From NCBI GenBank assembly GCA_900316415.1, contig ONCV01000002.1, positions 1-64,000 of the forward strand: DNA of 64,000 nt, read 5' to 3'. Positions 32,696 through 40,820 of this stretch are shown one piece after another. A program made the translations under genes and the position numbers. A model generated the notes under the pieces. The model made no database searches. It was not told where the DNA came from and was given only the letters and a program-made list of their open reading frames with translations. Each line of letters starts with the position of its first letter. Position 1 is the first letter of the stretch. Source of the stretch: an uncultured Eubacteriales bacterium. Its GTDB lineage: Bacteria; Bacillota; Clostridia; Christensenellales; Aristaeellaceae.

Positions 32696-33673
32696 TTACT
32701 TCAGCTGATCCGCGGTGTAGTAGCCGGAATCGACCAGCAGCGCTTCGTAGTTGTTCACGTCCGCGAACACGGGCTCGCACAGGAAGGACGGAACGGTGAT
32801 CTTGCCGTTGTTGTAGGTCTCGGTGTCGTTGACGTCAACGGTCTCGCCCGCCAGAATCTGGCCGACCATCTTCACGACCTGCTCGGCCAGGGTCCGGGTG
32901 TCCTTGAACACGGACATGCTCTGCTTGCCGGCGATCATGTTCTTCACGTTGGAGATGTCGCAGTCCTGACCGGTGATGATGGGCCACTCGCCGTCATAGC
33001 TGGCTTCCAGAGCGTTCTCCACGCCCAGGGCGGTGGAGTCGTTGGAGCACAGCCACACATCGATGTTGGAGCCATCCGCGTAGTAGGAAGAGACGATGCC
33101 TTCCGCACGGGTCTGGGCCACTTCGGTCTTCCAGGTGGGGGTGGCCACATCGGAGAACGCGGTCTGGCCGGACTTCACAACCAGCTTGCCCGCCTCGATG
33201 TAGGGATTCAGCACGTCCATGGCGCCGCTGTAGAAGTAGTTGGCGTTGTTGTCACCGGGATCGCCCGCGGTGATTTCCATGTTGAAGGGGCCTTCCGCGT
33301 TGTCCAGGTCCAGGGCTTCCTTGATGTAGGTGCCCTGCACGGTGCCGACCTTGTAGTTGTCGAAGGTGGCATAGTAGGAAACGGCGTCGGATTCCATCAG
33401 CAGGCGGTCATAGGCGATCACAACGACGTTCGCGCCGCTGTTGATCATGTTGGTCACCTGGTTCAGCTGCTGCTGAACATCGTTGGAGGCGAACTGCAGA
33501 TCCACTTCATAGCCGGCGGCTTCCAGCAGTTTCTGCATGTTCTCGCCGTCCTGATTCCAGCGCTGCAGATCCTTGGTGGGCATGGACACGCCCACCTTCT
33601 GGCCGTCAGCCAGCGCGCTGACGCAGGCCAGCATCATGACAAGAGACAGCAACAGAGCAACGATCTTTTTCAT
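32696..33673 (-). CDS. chvE: ChvE-type monosaccharide-binding protein
   Basis: 325 residues: a signal peptide (KKIVALLLSLVMMLACVSALA) and a two-lobed sugar-binding fold. ITGQDCDISNVKNMIAGKQSM and SVFKDTRTLAEQVVKM are diagnostic of ChvE/MmsE-like binding proteins for galactose, glucose, arabinose or xylose. The Cys in MLAC is a poor lipobox, and cleavage at ALA-DGQ by signal peptidase I is at least as likely. The start ATG at 33671-33673 has AAAGGAG upstream; an ATG seven codons earlier overlaps that site. It is first in the operon, behind a perfect promoter and tandem repeats. Confidence 0.93.
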   Translation of the reverse strand: MKKIVALLLSLVMMLACVSALADGQKVGVSMPTKDLQRWNQDGENMQKLLEAAGYEVDLQFASNDVQQQLNQVTNMINSGANVVVIAYDRLLMESDAVSYYATFDNYKVGTVQGTYIKEALDLDNAEGPFNMEITAGDPGDNNANYFYSGAMDVLNPYIEAGKLVVKSGQTAFSDVATPTWKTEVAQTRAEGIVSSYYADGSNIDVWLCSNDSTALGVENALEASYDGEWPIITGQDCDISNVKNMIAGKQSMSVFKDTRTLAEQVVKMVGQILAGETVDVNDTETYNNGKITVPSFLCEPVFADVNNYEALLVDSGYYTADQLK

Positions 33674-33730
33674 GGGGATACACTCCTTTTTCATATTTAC
33701 GGCGGCTCACCCGCCGCATTTGATAGACGA

Positions 33731-33759
33731 ATTGTAAGACTTTGCTCCCGTTTTGTCAA
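33731..33759 (-). promoter_or_regulatory. Promoter of chvE operon
   Basis: -35 TTGACA (33754-33759), 17-bp spacer, -10 TACAAT (33731-33736) on the minus strand; close to consensus. Confidence 0.92.
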
Positions 33760-33761
33760 TA

Positions 33762-33801
33762 CTTATTGCAAAAAACGAGAATGCTTATTACAAGAAACGA
33801 G
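33762..33801 (-). promoter_or_regulatory. Tandem 18-bp direct repeats upstream of chvE promoter
   Basis: Two copies of CTCGTTTnTTGnAATAAG on the minus strand (33784-33801 and 33762-33779; 16 of 18 bases identical) repeat with a 22-bp period. They end 2 bp before the -35. Two-turn phasing next to -35 is the layout of a tandem-bound activator such as an AraC-family or response regulator protein; the protein itself is not in the window. Confidence 0.65.
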
Positions 33802-33831
33802 CATTCCACCGCAAAAACTGCGATTCCCCTC

Positions 33832-34800
33832 TCAGGCTTCTTCCTGCCCCAGGTCCAGCCAGGCCGCCTCCTCCCCTGTCAGGGGCAGCTCCGCGGCCAG
33901 CGCGTTCTCCCGCAGGCCTTCCGTCCGGGAGGTGCTGACCACGGCGAAGGCGTTCAGCTCCTGATGAAAGATCCAGCTCAGGGCGATCCGGGCCACCGGA
34001 ACCCCCTTCCGCGCGGCCAGGAGCTCGCACCGGCGGAGCCGCTCCAGGTTTTCCGGATACAGGAACCCCTTTTTCGCGAAGGAATCCAGCAGGCGCTCCG
34101 CGCTGGCGGGATCATCGCTCCGCACCCTTCCGCTCATCTGGCCCCGCCCCAGGCTGGAATAGGCGACCACGGCGGTCCCGTTCTCCCGGTACCATTCCCG
34201 GTCCGCCGCGCCGGCCGGCCCGGAGACGGAGACGCAGTTTCCGCCCCAGGGATCCTCCACCTGGGCGGCGAGGCCGAACTGGGGGCTGGTGACCGTCATG
34301 GGCCGAAGCCCGTGGGCGGCGGCGTACGCGTTGGCTTCCCGGATCCGCGCCGCGGTCCAGTTGGAGCCCCCGAAGGCCCGGATTCTTCCCTGCTCCCAGG
34401 CCTCCTGAAAGGCTTCCATGATCTCGCCCACGGGGGTCTCCGGATCGTCCCGGTGCAGCAGCCAGATGTCCGCCCAGTCCGTCCGGAGGGCCTCCAGGGA
34501 GGTTTCCAGATCCCGGCGCATCTCCCGGGCACTGACCCGCCGGGTGCCGTCCTCCGCGGGATGGCCGCACTTGGTCAGCAGCACCACCCGCTTCCGGTTT
34601 TCCCCCTTCTCCAGCCAGCGTCCCAGGCTGTTTTCCGACCGGCCGTACACCCGGGCCGTGTCCAGCGCGTTGATTCCCTCCGCCAGCGCCGCCTCCAGCA
34701 GTTCCGATCCGTCCCCTCCACTGACAAAGGGCGCGGACGCCGTTCCCAGGAAAATCCGGGATACGGGCGTCGGAATTCCCCCGATGGTTCCGTATTTCAT
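33832..34800 (-). CDS. Aldo/keto reductase
   Basis: 322 residues, AKR superfamily TIM barrel. The catalytic tetrad is visible: Asp and Tyr in NALDTARVYGRSE, Lys in VVLLTKCGH, His in LLHRDDP. The NADPH-binding C-terminal pattern SWIFHQELNAFAVVSTSRTEGL also fits. The ATG at 34798-34800 has GGGAGGG about 9 nt upstream. It lies between the mgl and chvE operons, just past a terminator, which suggests a role in carbohydrate conversion. Substrate unknown. Confidence 0.9.
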   Translation of the reverse strand: MKYGTIGGIPTPVSRIFLGTASAPFVSGGDGSELLEAALAEGINALDTARVYGRSENSLGRWLEKGENRKRVVLLTKCGHPAEDGTRRVSAREMRRDLETSLEALRTDWADIWLLHRDDPETPVGEIMEAFQEAWEQGRIRAFGGSNWTAARIREANAYAAAHGLRPMTVTSPQFGLAAQVEDPWGGNCVSVSGPAGAADREWYRENGTAVVAYSSLGRGQMSGRVRSDDPASAERLLDSFAKKGFLYPENLERLRRCELLAARKGVPVARIALSWIFHQELNAFAVVSTSRTEGLRENALAAELPLTGEEAAWLDLGQEEA

Positions 34801-34820
34801 CTTTCTGCTTCCCTCCCGCG

Positions 34821-34851
34821 AAAAAACCCACCCCGAAATCTCCGGGATGGG
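34821..34851 (-). terminator. Terminator of mgl operon
   Basis: Stem CCCATCCCG / CGGGGTGGG (34827-34851) with one G-T pair, followed by TTTTTT (34821-34826) on the minus strand. Confidence 0.85.
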
Positions 34852-34866
34852 ATAGGACAAAAATCA

Positions 34867-35112
34867 TCAGAGCTTAAAGATACCGGTAGCCTCCAGGATG
34901 ATCAGCACCGCCACGATGCCCAGCAGCGCGTACACAATCCGGATAATCACCGTCAGCTGTTTTTCGCTCAGCCGGACGTGATCATACCATGCTTCCTTCC
35001 GATCCTGGACAGCGGCGGAAAAGGCGTCCAGCTTCTTTTCCCGCGTCTCGATTTCCTTCTCGCGTTCCGCCAGCCGCTTTTCCCTTTCCAGCAGTTCTTC
35101 TTCCTTGCTCAT
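34867..35112 (-). CDS. Small coiled-coil, tail-anchored membrane protein
   Basis: 81 residues: residues 1-32 are almost all charged heptad repeats (EEELLEREKRLAEREKEIE), i.e. a coiled coil; residues 55-78 form one transmembrane helix near the C-terminus. It follows mglC by 3 bp and ends at the operon terminator, so it is co-expressed with the galactose transporter. No known family. Confidence 0.75.
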   Translation of the reverse strand: MSKEEELLEREKRLAEREKEIETREKKLDAFSAAVQDRKEAWYDHVRLSEKQLTVIIRIVYALLGIVAVLIILEATGIFKL

Positions 35113-35115
35113 GGC

Positions 35116-36132
35116 TTATTTCTTCGCGATGTACTTGCGGATATCCAGAGAGACCGCCAGCACGATCACCAGTCCCTGCACCACGTAATTGTAATAGGGG
35201 TTCACGCCCAGGAACTGCAGGATGATCTTCAGCAGCTCAAACACCAGCACGCCCACCAGGATGCCCGGCACCGTTCCGATACCGCCCGTGGTGGATACGC
35301 CGCCGATGGTGCAGCCGGCGATGGCTTCCAGCTCATAGCCCTGTCCCATGGAAGCGGAAGCGCCGCCGGACTTGGCCGCCAGGAGATACCCCGCCACGGC
35401 GTACATGATTCCCGCGGTGGCATAGATACGGATCAGGGTGCTGGTGGTGTTCACACCGGAAACCTCCGCCGCGATATCGTTTCCGCCGATGGCATACATG
35501 TACTTTCCGAAGCGCATCTTGTTGTAAATCACCCAGAAGACCAGCCCGAACACCGCCGCCACGAACAGCAGATAGGGCAGATGGAATCCGCGCACATCGC
35601 CGATCCGGCCATTGATCAGCGTCGTGTAGATCCTCTGAAAGCCGCCGATGGGCTGCGCGTCAGAGATCACCAGGCTGATGCCGTAGATGATTGTCTGGGT
35701 GCCCAGGGTGGCGATAAAGGGGGGCACATGCAGCTTCGTCACAATGAGGCCGTTGATCAGGCCCCAGATCAGACCGATGACCACCACAACCAGGAAAACC
35801 AGTCCGATGCTCATTTCCGGCAAGAATTTCCACAGCCGGCCGTTATAATCGCCGCGCTGGCACATGATGCCCGCCACAACCGCCGCAAAGCCCACCTGGC
35901 GTCCGGCGGAAAGATCCGTTCCCTTCGTGATCAGGCAGCCCGAAACGCCCAGAGCGATCAGGAAACGGATGGCGGTGTTGCTCACCAGGTTGGAGAAGTT
36001 GGCCCAGGAGAAGAAGTTATCCTTCAGGCAGCCAACCACGATCGCCGCGATCAGCAGCAGAAAAACGATGGGGTTCCCGGTAACGACCTTGCGCGCCCGC
36101 TGCGCGAAGCCGGCCTGTTTCTTGGTTTCCAT
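35116..36132 (-). CDS. mglC: Galactose/methylgalactoside ABC transporter permease
   Basis: 338 residues, BPD_transp_2 family, about ten helices. GVSGCLITKGTDLSAGRQVG and GGVSTTGGIGTVPGILVG match MglC, and MRFGKYMYAIGGND is the conserved cytoplasmic loop. It is third in mglB-mglA-mglC, 20 bp after mglA. Imports galactose or glucose with MglB. Confidence 0.93.
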   Translation of the reverse strand: METKKQAGFAQRARKVVTGNPIVFLLLIAAIVVGCLKDNFFSWANFSNLVSNTAIRFLIALGVSGCLITKGTDLSAGRQVGFAAVVAGIMCQRGDYNGRLWKFLPEMSIGLVFLVVVVIGLIWGLINGLIVTKLHVPPFIATLGTQTIIYGISLVISDAQPIGGFQRIYTTLINGRIGDVRGFHLPYLLFVAAVFGLVFWVIYNKMRFGKYMYAIGGNDIAAEVSGVNTTSTLIRIYATAGIMYAVAGYLLAAKSGGASASMGQGYELEAIAGCTIGGVSTTGGIGTVPGILVGVLVFELLKIILQFLGVNPYYNYVVQGLVIVLAVSLDIRKYIAKK

Positions 36133-36152
36133 AATTCTCGATCCTCCTCGTC

Positions 36153-37664
36153 TTATTCAAACTGCGTCGCGTACGCCATGATTTTTTCCTGTGTGGCTTC
36201 CTGTCCCTCCACGAATCCCGTCACCCTGCCGTCGCACATCACCATGATCCGGTCGCTCATGCCGATCAGCTCGCTCATCTCGCTGCTGATCATGATGATG
36301 CTCTTTCCTTCCTTCGCCAGATCCGCAATGATGCAATAGATTTCATACTTCGCGCCAACGTCGATGCCCCGGGTCGGCTCATCCAGGATCAGCACATCCG
36401 GATTGTTGGCGAGCCAGCGTCCTACCAGAACCTTTTGCTGGTTTCCGCCGCTCAGGGATTTGATCTGCGTCCGGGAAGAGGGAGTCTTGATGTTCATCTT
36501 CCGGACGTTTTCCTGGACCAGCTGCTCCACTTTTTTTCCGTTGATCAGATATCCGTGATCCAGATATTTGTTCAGCGAGGCGATGGAAATGTTGTCCGCT
36601 ACGCTCAGCACGCCCATGATCCCGCTGCCGCGGCGATCCTCCGTCAGCATGGCGATTCCCTGATCGATGGCGGCCTTGGGCCGATCCACCTTCAGTTCCT
36701 TTCCCTTGTAAAAGATCTGTCCCTTCGTGTGGGAGCGAATTCCGAACAACCCCTCCATCAGCTCCGTGCGCTGCGCGCCGACCAGGCCGCCCACGCCCAG
36801 AATCTCTCCCCTGCGCAGCTGGAAGCTGACATTCCGGAAGGATTTCGGGTTAATGGACGTGAAATCGCGGACCTCGAAGACCACCTCGCCGGGCTGATTT
36901 TCCTTCCGGGGATACAGATTGGTCAGCTCCCGGCCCACCATCTGGGTGATGATCTTGTCCGTCGTCAGCTCCCGGGCTTCCCAGGTGCCAATATACTTTC
37001 CGTCCCGCATGATGGTCACATCATCCGAAATGCGCAGGATCTCATCCATTTTGTGGGAGATGTAAACCACGGCGACATTTTCAGCCTTCAGATCCTCAAT
37101 GATCCGGAAAAGCGCCTCCACTTCGTTGGCTGTCAGCGAGGATGTGGGCTCATCCAGAATCAGCACCCGACAGTTGGCGGAAACCGCCTTAGCAATCTCC
37201 ACGCTCTGCATCTGGCTGACGCTCAGCTCGCCCACCTTCTGCCGGGGATCGAAGTTCATCCGGACGCGCTTGAGCAGCGCCGCCGTGTCCTCATACATCT
37301 TCCGGTGATCCACAAAGGGAATAAAGCCCAGGACCTTTTTCATCGGATACCGGCCCAGGAAGATGTTCTCCCCCACCGTGCGGGCGGGAATCGGCTGCAG
37401 TTCCTGATGCACCATGGCAATTCCCTTGTGCAGCGCGTTCATGGGATCCGTGATGGTCACGGGCTGTCCGTCCATCAGAATCTGCCCCTCATCCATCTTG
37501 TAGATGCCGAACATACACTTCATCAGGGTGGACTTCCCCGCTCCGTTTTCCCCCATCAGGGCGTGAACCTTTCCGGGCCGCAGCCGCAGCTGTGCGTGAT
37601 CCAGTGCCTTTACGCCGGGAAACGATTTGCATACGTCCTTCATCTCCAGAACAAATTCGGACAT
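36153..37664 (-). CDS. mglA: Galactose/methylgalactoside ABC transporter ATPase
   Basis: 503 residues, two fused ABC domains. The first Walker A is GENGAGKST and the first signature LSVSQMQSVEIAKAV. The second domain has [14 protein letters not shown] and [13 protein letters not shown], with the usual degenerate second P-loop (GLVGAQRTE). Paired with mglB and mglC in one transcript. Cytoplasmic face of the membrane. Confidence 0.95.
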   Translation of the reverse strand: MSEFVLEMKDVCKSFPGVKALDHAQLRLRPGKVHALMGENGAGKSTLMKCMFGIYKMDEGQILMDGQPVTITDPMNALHKGIAMVHQELQPIPARTVGENIFLGRYPMKKVLGFIPFVDHRKMYEDTAALLKRVRMNFDPRQKVGELSVSQMQSVEIAKAVSANCRVLILDEPTSSLTANEVEALFRIIEDLKAENVAVVYISHKMDEILRISDDVTIMRDGKYIGTWEARELTTDKIITQMVGRELTNLYPRKENQPGEVVFEVRDFTSINPKSFRNVSFQLRRGEILGVGGLVGAQRTELMEGLFGIRSHTKGQIFYKGKELKVDRPKAAIDQGIAMLTEDRRGSGIMGVLSVADNISIASLNKYLDHGYLINGKKVEQLVQENVRKMNIKTPSSRTQIKSLSGGNQQKVLVGRWLANNPDVLILDEPTRGIDVGAKYEIYCIIADLAKEGKSIIMISSEMSELIGMSDRIMVMCDGRVTGFVEGQEATQEKIMAYATQFE

Positions 37665-37764
37665 CCTGGCATGCCTCCTCTCCTCTGCTTCCTACAGCGC
37701 TCTTCACTCCGCGTCCCTTCCGGGGCCCGGAGTGAAAAGCACCGCTCTCCGCGCGCTTGGAAAA

Positions 37765-37794
37765 GGTGGGTGAGCCAGAGCTGGCTCACCCACC
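37765..37794 (-). other. Intercistronic hairpin between mglB and mglA
   Basis: Stem GGTGGGTGAGCCAG / CTGGCTCACCCACC followed by TTTTCC on the minus strand in the 165-bp gap. This is likely a leaky terminator or mRNA-stability element that keeps binding-protein expression above that of the ATPase. A second, shorter stem (about 37704-37734) follows. Confidence 0.65.
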
Positions 37795-37829
37795 CCGCTT
37801 TTTCAGCGCTTCGGTTTCTGCTTCAACGC

Positions 37830-38843
37830 TTACTGCGCGTCCACATAGGCCTTGTTGACCTTCACGTAGTCAACCCAGTAGTAGTTCTGAATTTCCTTGC
37901 CTTCCAGCAGCTCGATCGCCACGTCCACAGCCTTGTGGCTCTGGCCGATATGGTCGTTCAGAACGGTACCGGTCATTTCGCCGTCCTTCACCAGCTGAAC
38001 CGCTTCTTCCAGCGCGTCCACGCCCAGCAGGTAGATGTCCTCGCCCACCTTACGGCCGGCGGTCTGGATCGCGGTCGCGGCGCCCAGAGCCATCGCGTCG
38101 TTGTTGCAGAACACGACTTCAATCTTGTCGCCGTAAGCGGTCAGCGCGTTGGCGCACAGCTCCTGTCCCTTGGTCTGGTCCCAGTTGCCCACCTGGTCAT
38201 CCAGGCATTCCACTTCGTAGCCGGCGTCGGTCAGGGCCTTCACGGAGAACTCGGTGCGATACTGAGCATCGATGTTTTCCGGATCGCCTTCGATCATGAT
38301 GTAGCTGATCTTGCCATCGCCGTTGATGTCGCCGTGGTTCTCCAGCTCCGCGACCATCTCGCCCTGGAAGGTTCCGCTCTGGCGGGCGTCCGCGCCCACA
38401 TAGCAGACCTGAGGATTGTTCAGGATGCCTTCATAGGATTCATCCAGCGTCTTGCCGTCGGCATCAAAGGCCAGGGGCTCGCGGTTGATCAGCACCAGCG
38501 GGATACCCGCGGCCACAATCTGATCAATCACGGCATCGGCAGAAGAGGTCTGCACCAGGTTCAGGATGATCACATCCATGCCCTGGGTGATAAAATTCTG
38601 CACCTGGTTGGTCTGCTCGGCCATGTCGTTCTTGCCATCCGCCATGGTGATCTCGTACTTCACTTCATCGGTTTCGAGGCTCTTGAAATAGTTCTCGATT
38701 TCGTTCCGATACAGGGTCATGAAGTTGTCCGTGAACTGGTAAATGGAGACACCTACCTTGTAGGTCTTGGTTTCGGCGGTCGCGAATGCACACACGCCCA
38801 GGGTCAGGCACAGCGCCAAAACAAGGGATACCAGCTTTTTCAT
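37830..38843 (-). CDS. mglB: Galactose/glucose-binding protein
   Basis: 337 residues: a signal peptide ending ATA-ETK and a periplasmic-binding fold. The calcium loop DINGDGKIS corresponds to DLNKDGQIQ of E. coli MglB, and IEVVFCNNDAMALGA and LLGVDALEEAVQLVKDGEMT are close family matches. A Cys at VC in the signal region is not in a usable lipobox. The ATG at 38841-38843 has AAGGAG 9 nt upstream. First gene of the mgl operon. Confidence 0.94.
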   Translation of the reverse strand: MKKLVSLVLALCLTLGVCAFATAETKTYKVGVSIYQFTDNFMTLYRNEIENYFKSLETDEVKYEITMADGKNDMAEQTNQVQNFITQGMDVIILNLVQTSSADAVIDQIVAAGIPLVLINREPLAFDADGKTLDESYEGILNNPQVCYVGADARQSGTFQGEMVAELENHGDINGDGKISYIMIEGDPENIDAQYRTEFSVKALTDAGYEVECLDDQVGNWDQTKGQELCANALTAYGDKIEVVFCNNDAMALGAATAIQTAGRKVGEDIYLLGVDALEEAVQLVKDGEMTGTVLNDHIGQSHKAVDVAIELLEGKEIQNYYWVDYVKVNKAYVDAQ

Positions 38844-38900
38844 AGGAATCTTCTCCTTTCTTTTTTCCATGCGTCGTTCGCGCCATGGATGTTTGAGCCT

Positions 38901-38929
38901 ATAATAGACCATATTGAACAAAAAAGCAA
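38901..38929 (-). promoter_or_regulatory. Promoter of mgl operon
   Basis: -35 TTGCTT (38924-38929), 17-bp spacer, -10 TATTAT (38901-38906) on the minus strand, with A-rich tracts upstream (38938-38965) that could act as an UP element. Confidence 0.75.
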
Positions 38930-39024
38930 CGGCGATTTTTTTCTTTTCGAGGGTGTTTTTTTTCGATTCCGAAGCTGCCTGACCGGTTTCCGATGATTGT
39001 AAAAACCGCTCATCCCGGCACAGG

Positions 39025-39052
39025 AAAAGGCGCGGCGCTCAAGCGCCGCGCC
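39025..39052 (-). terminator. Terminator after lepB
   Basis: Perfect 11-bp stem GGCGCGGCGCT / AGCGCCGCGCC (39029-39052) followed by TTTT on the minus strand, 18 bp past the lepB stop. Confidence 0.88.
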
Positions 39053-39070
39053 CGTTTCCGAAGCAGCTTT

Positions 39071-39985
39071 TTACTGAATCCCCCGCCAGGAATTGAAGGG
39101 GAAGAACACAAAGCGCACGTGTCCCACGATCATATCCCGGGAGATCGGGCCCTGGGCCCGGCTGTCGTTGGAATTGTTCCGATGGTCGCCCATGACGAAA
39201 TACAGATCCTTTTCCAGGCGGAATTCCTTCCCGACCAGTTCAATGATCTTTTGCGTGCTGGCGGTGATGTCCTCGCCGTTGAGCAGCAGGGAGCCGTCCT
39301 TGCGGTAGCTGAGGCGGGTGCCGTCCTCCGCCACGGCGTCCGAGGAAATGCCGCGCCAGATCCAGGCCTCCCCGTTCACGTAGACGCCGATCCGGTTCTG
39401 ATTCGCGTCCGTGTACTGCAGGGTCAGCACATCGCCCTTCTTCGGAATATAGACCTCGTCGAAGCTGGCCCCCGCGGAGCCGCTGTTGACCCGGTAATCA
39501 TCGTTCACATAGGCTTCCTCGAACTTCTCCTCATTCACGTACAGGAAGCCGTCCTCGATCTTCACCCGGTCCCCGGGCAGGCCGATCAGCCGCTTGACGA
39601 AGTTCGTGTCCCCCCGGCCGGGGTATCGGCAGATCACCACGTCAAACCGGGAGGGGGAGCCGAATCCCGTCGTCAGGCGGGGCATGCCCTCCTTCGTTTC
39701 GTTGTCCTGCCACGGAAGGGACAGCCAGGTGCTGGCGTAGTCCAGCTTGGAAACGAACATCACTTCCCCGTCGGCCAGGGTGTCGTTCATGCTGGCGCCG
39801 TCCACGCGGACGGGCTCAAACAGGACGGAGCGGATGACCAGCGCGGCCACCACCGCCGTCAGAAGGGTCAGCACCCAGCTCAGAATCTCCGCGCCCACGG
39901 ATTTCTTCTCCTTTTTCGGCTTTCCCGCTTCCGGAGCGGCTTCCTCCGGATCCGCGTTCACGTTCCGGATCTCCTCCTCACTCAT
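39071..39985 (-). CDS. lepB: Signal peptidase I
   Basis: 304 residues: a cytoplasmic charged N-terminus, one transmembrane helix (about 33-53), then the S26 catalytic domain. The nucleophile is Ser65 in VDGASMNDTL, the general base Lys131 in NFVKRLIGLPGD, and the box E motif GDHRNNSNDSR is present. Removes signal peptides from secreted proteins at the outer face of the membrane. It overlaps the TPR gene by 8 bp and is last in the operon. The insertion between boxes C and D (about residues 165-215) is larger than in short Firmicutes SipS enzymes. Confidence 0.95.
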   Translation of the reverse strand: MSEEEIRNVNADPEEAAPEAGKPKKEKKSVGAEILSWVLTLLTAVVAALVIRSVLFEPVRVDGASMNDTLADGEVMFVSKLDYASTWLSLPWQDNETKEGMPRLTTGFGSPSRFDVVICRYPGRGDTNFVKRLIGLPGDRVKIEDGFLYVNEEKFEEAYVNDDYRVNSGSAGASFDEVYIPKKGDVLTLQYTDANQNRIGVYVNGEAWIWRGISSDAVAEDGTRLSYRKDGSLLLNGEDITASTQKIIELVGKEFRLEKDLYFVMGDHRNNSNDSRAQGPISRDMIVGHVRFVFFPFNSWRGIQ

Positions 39986-40820
39986 GCTGTCCTTCCTCTC
40001 CCTTCAGCTCCTGAATCTCCGCCAGAACCTGATCCCGCTCGCAGTAATTCAGCGGCGAGAACCGTCCCTCGCTCGCCTGCTCCAGCTTCTTCCGCGCTTC
40101 CTCCCGCTTTCCTTCCGCCAGGTCGTACCGGCTCAGGAAATACAGGGTGTCAATCTGCTCCGGCTTGACCGCGTGCGCCTTCTCGAACCAGGGCCGGGCC
40201 TGCTCCGGATCCTCCATGACCCGGTACCAGGTCTGCCCCAGGTTGTCCAGGCAGATGGAATCCTCCTCGTCATATTCCACGGCTTCCTGGTTGAACTTCA
40301 GCGCCTTCTGCCGGCCGGCCTCCCATTTTTCCTCCATGGTCATGGGGGCCGCCGCGCCCTCCGCGTCCGCCAGCAGGGCCACGGCGGGATCCTGCTGCTC
40401 CTGCGCCTCGGTTTCCCGGGCCAGGAAGACCGCCTTCCGCTTCGCGTCGAACTGCTCCACGTACAGGTAGCCCAGGGTCTGATAGATCACGCCGTTCGGG
40501 CCCTTCCGGTACAGCTCCTCCATCTTGCGGACCGCCTTGTCCAGATCCCCAAGGCGGAAGCAGCAGACCGCGTAGTCCACGATCAGCGTCGTCCGCTGGT
40601 CCGCGGACATTCCCGGCGCCTTCTGGTGCTTCACCAGGAATTCCTTGGCCTTCTGATACTGCCCGTCCCGGATGATCAGCACCGCGTAGGACAGGATGTA
40701 CCGGGGATCATTCAGCCCCTCCGCGAAGCATTCCTCATACAGGCGGATCGCCTCCGCCCGGTCTCCGTTCTTCTGCGCCTTATAAGCCCTGTTCGCCTTG
40801 AACATCGTTCCGAATCCCAT
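39978..40820 (-). CDS. Tetratricopeptide-repeat protein
   Basis: 280 residues, all helical, with several TPR-like pairs (for example AEAIRLYEECFAEGLND, YQKAKEFLVKH, LDKAVRKMEELYRKGPN, PEQARPWFEKAHAVKPE). No signal peptide; probably a cytoplasmic scaffold. It overlaps the end of mrfB by 41 bp and the start of lepB by 8 bp, so it is translationally coupled to both. No enzymatic motif. Confidence 0.82.
   Translation of the reverse strand: MGFGTMFKANRAYKAQKNGDRAEAIRLYEECFAEGLNDPRYILSYAVLIIRDGQYQKAKEFLVKHQKAPGMSADQRTTLIVDYAVCCFRLGDLDKAVRKMEELYRKGPNGVIYQTLGYLYVEQFDAKRKAVFLARETEAQEQQDPAVALLADAEGAAAPMTMEEKWEAGRQKALKFNQEAVEYDEEDSICLDNLGQTWYRVMEDPEQARPWFEKAHAVKPEQIDTLYFLSRYDLAEGKREEARKKLEQASEGRFSPLNYCERDQVLAEIQELKGEEGQHE

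Noticed and set aside
33673..33731. Earlier ATG for chvE giving a seven-residue extension
   Set aside because: The best ribosome binding site lies inside that extension and points to the ATG at 33673.
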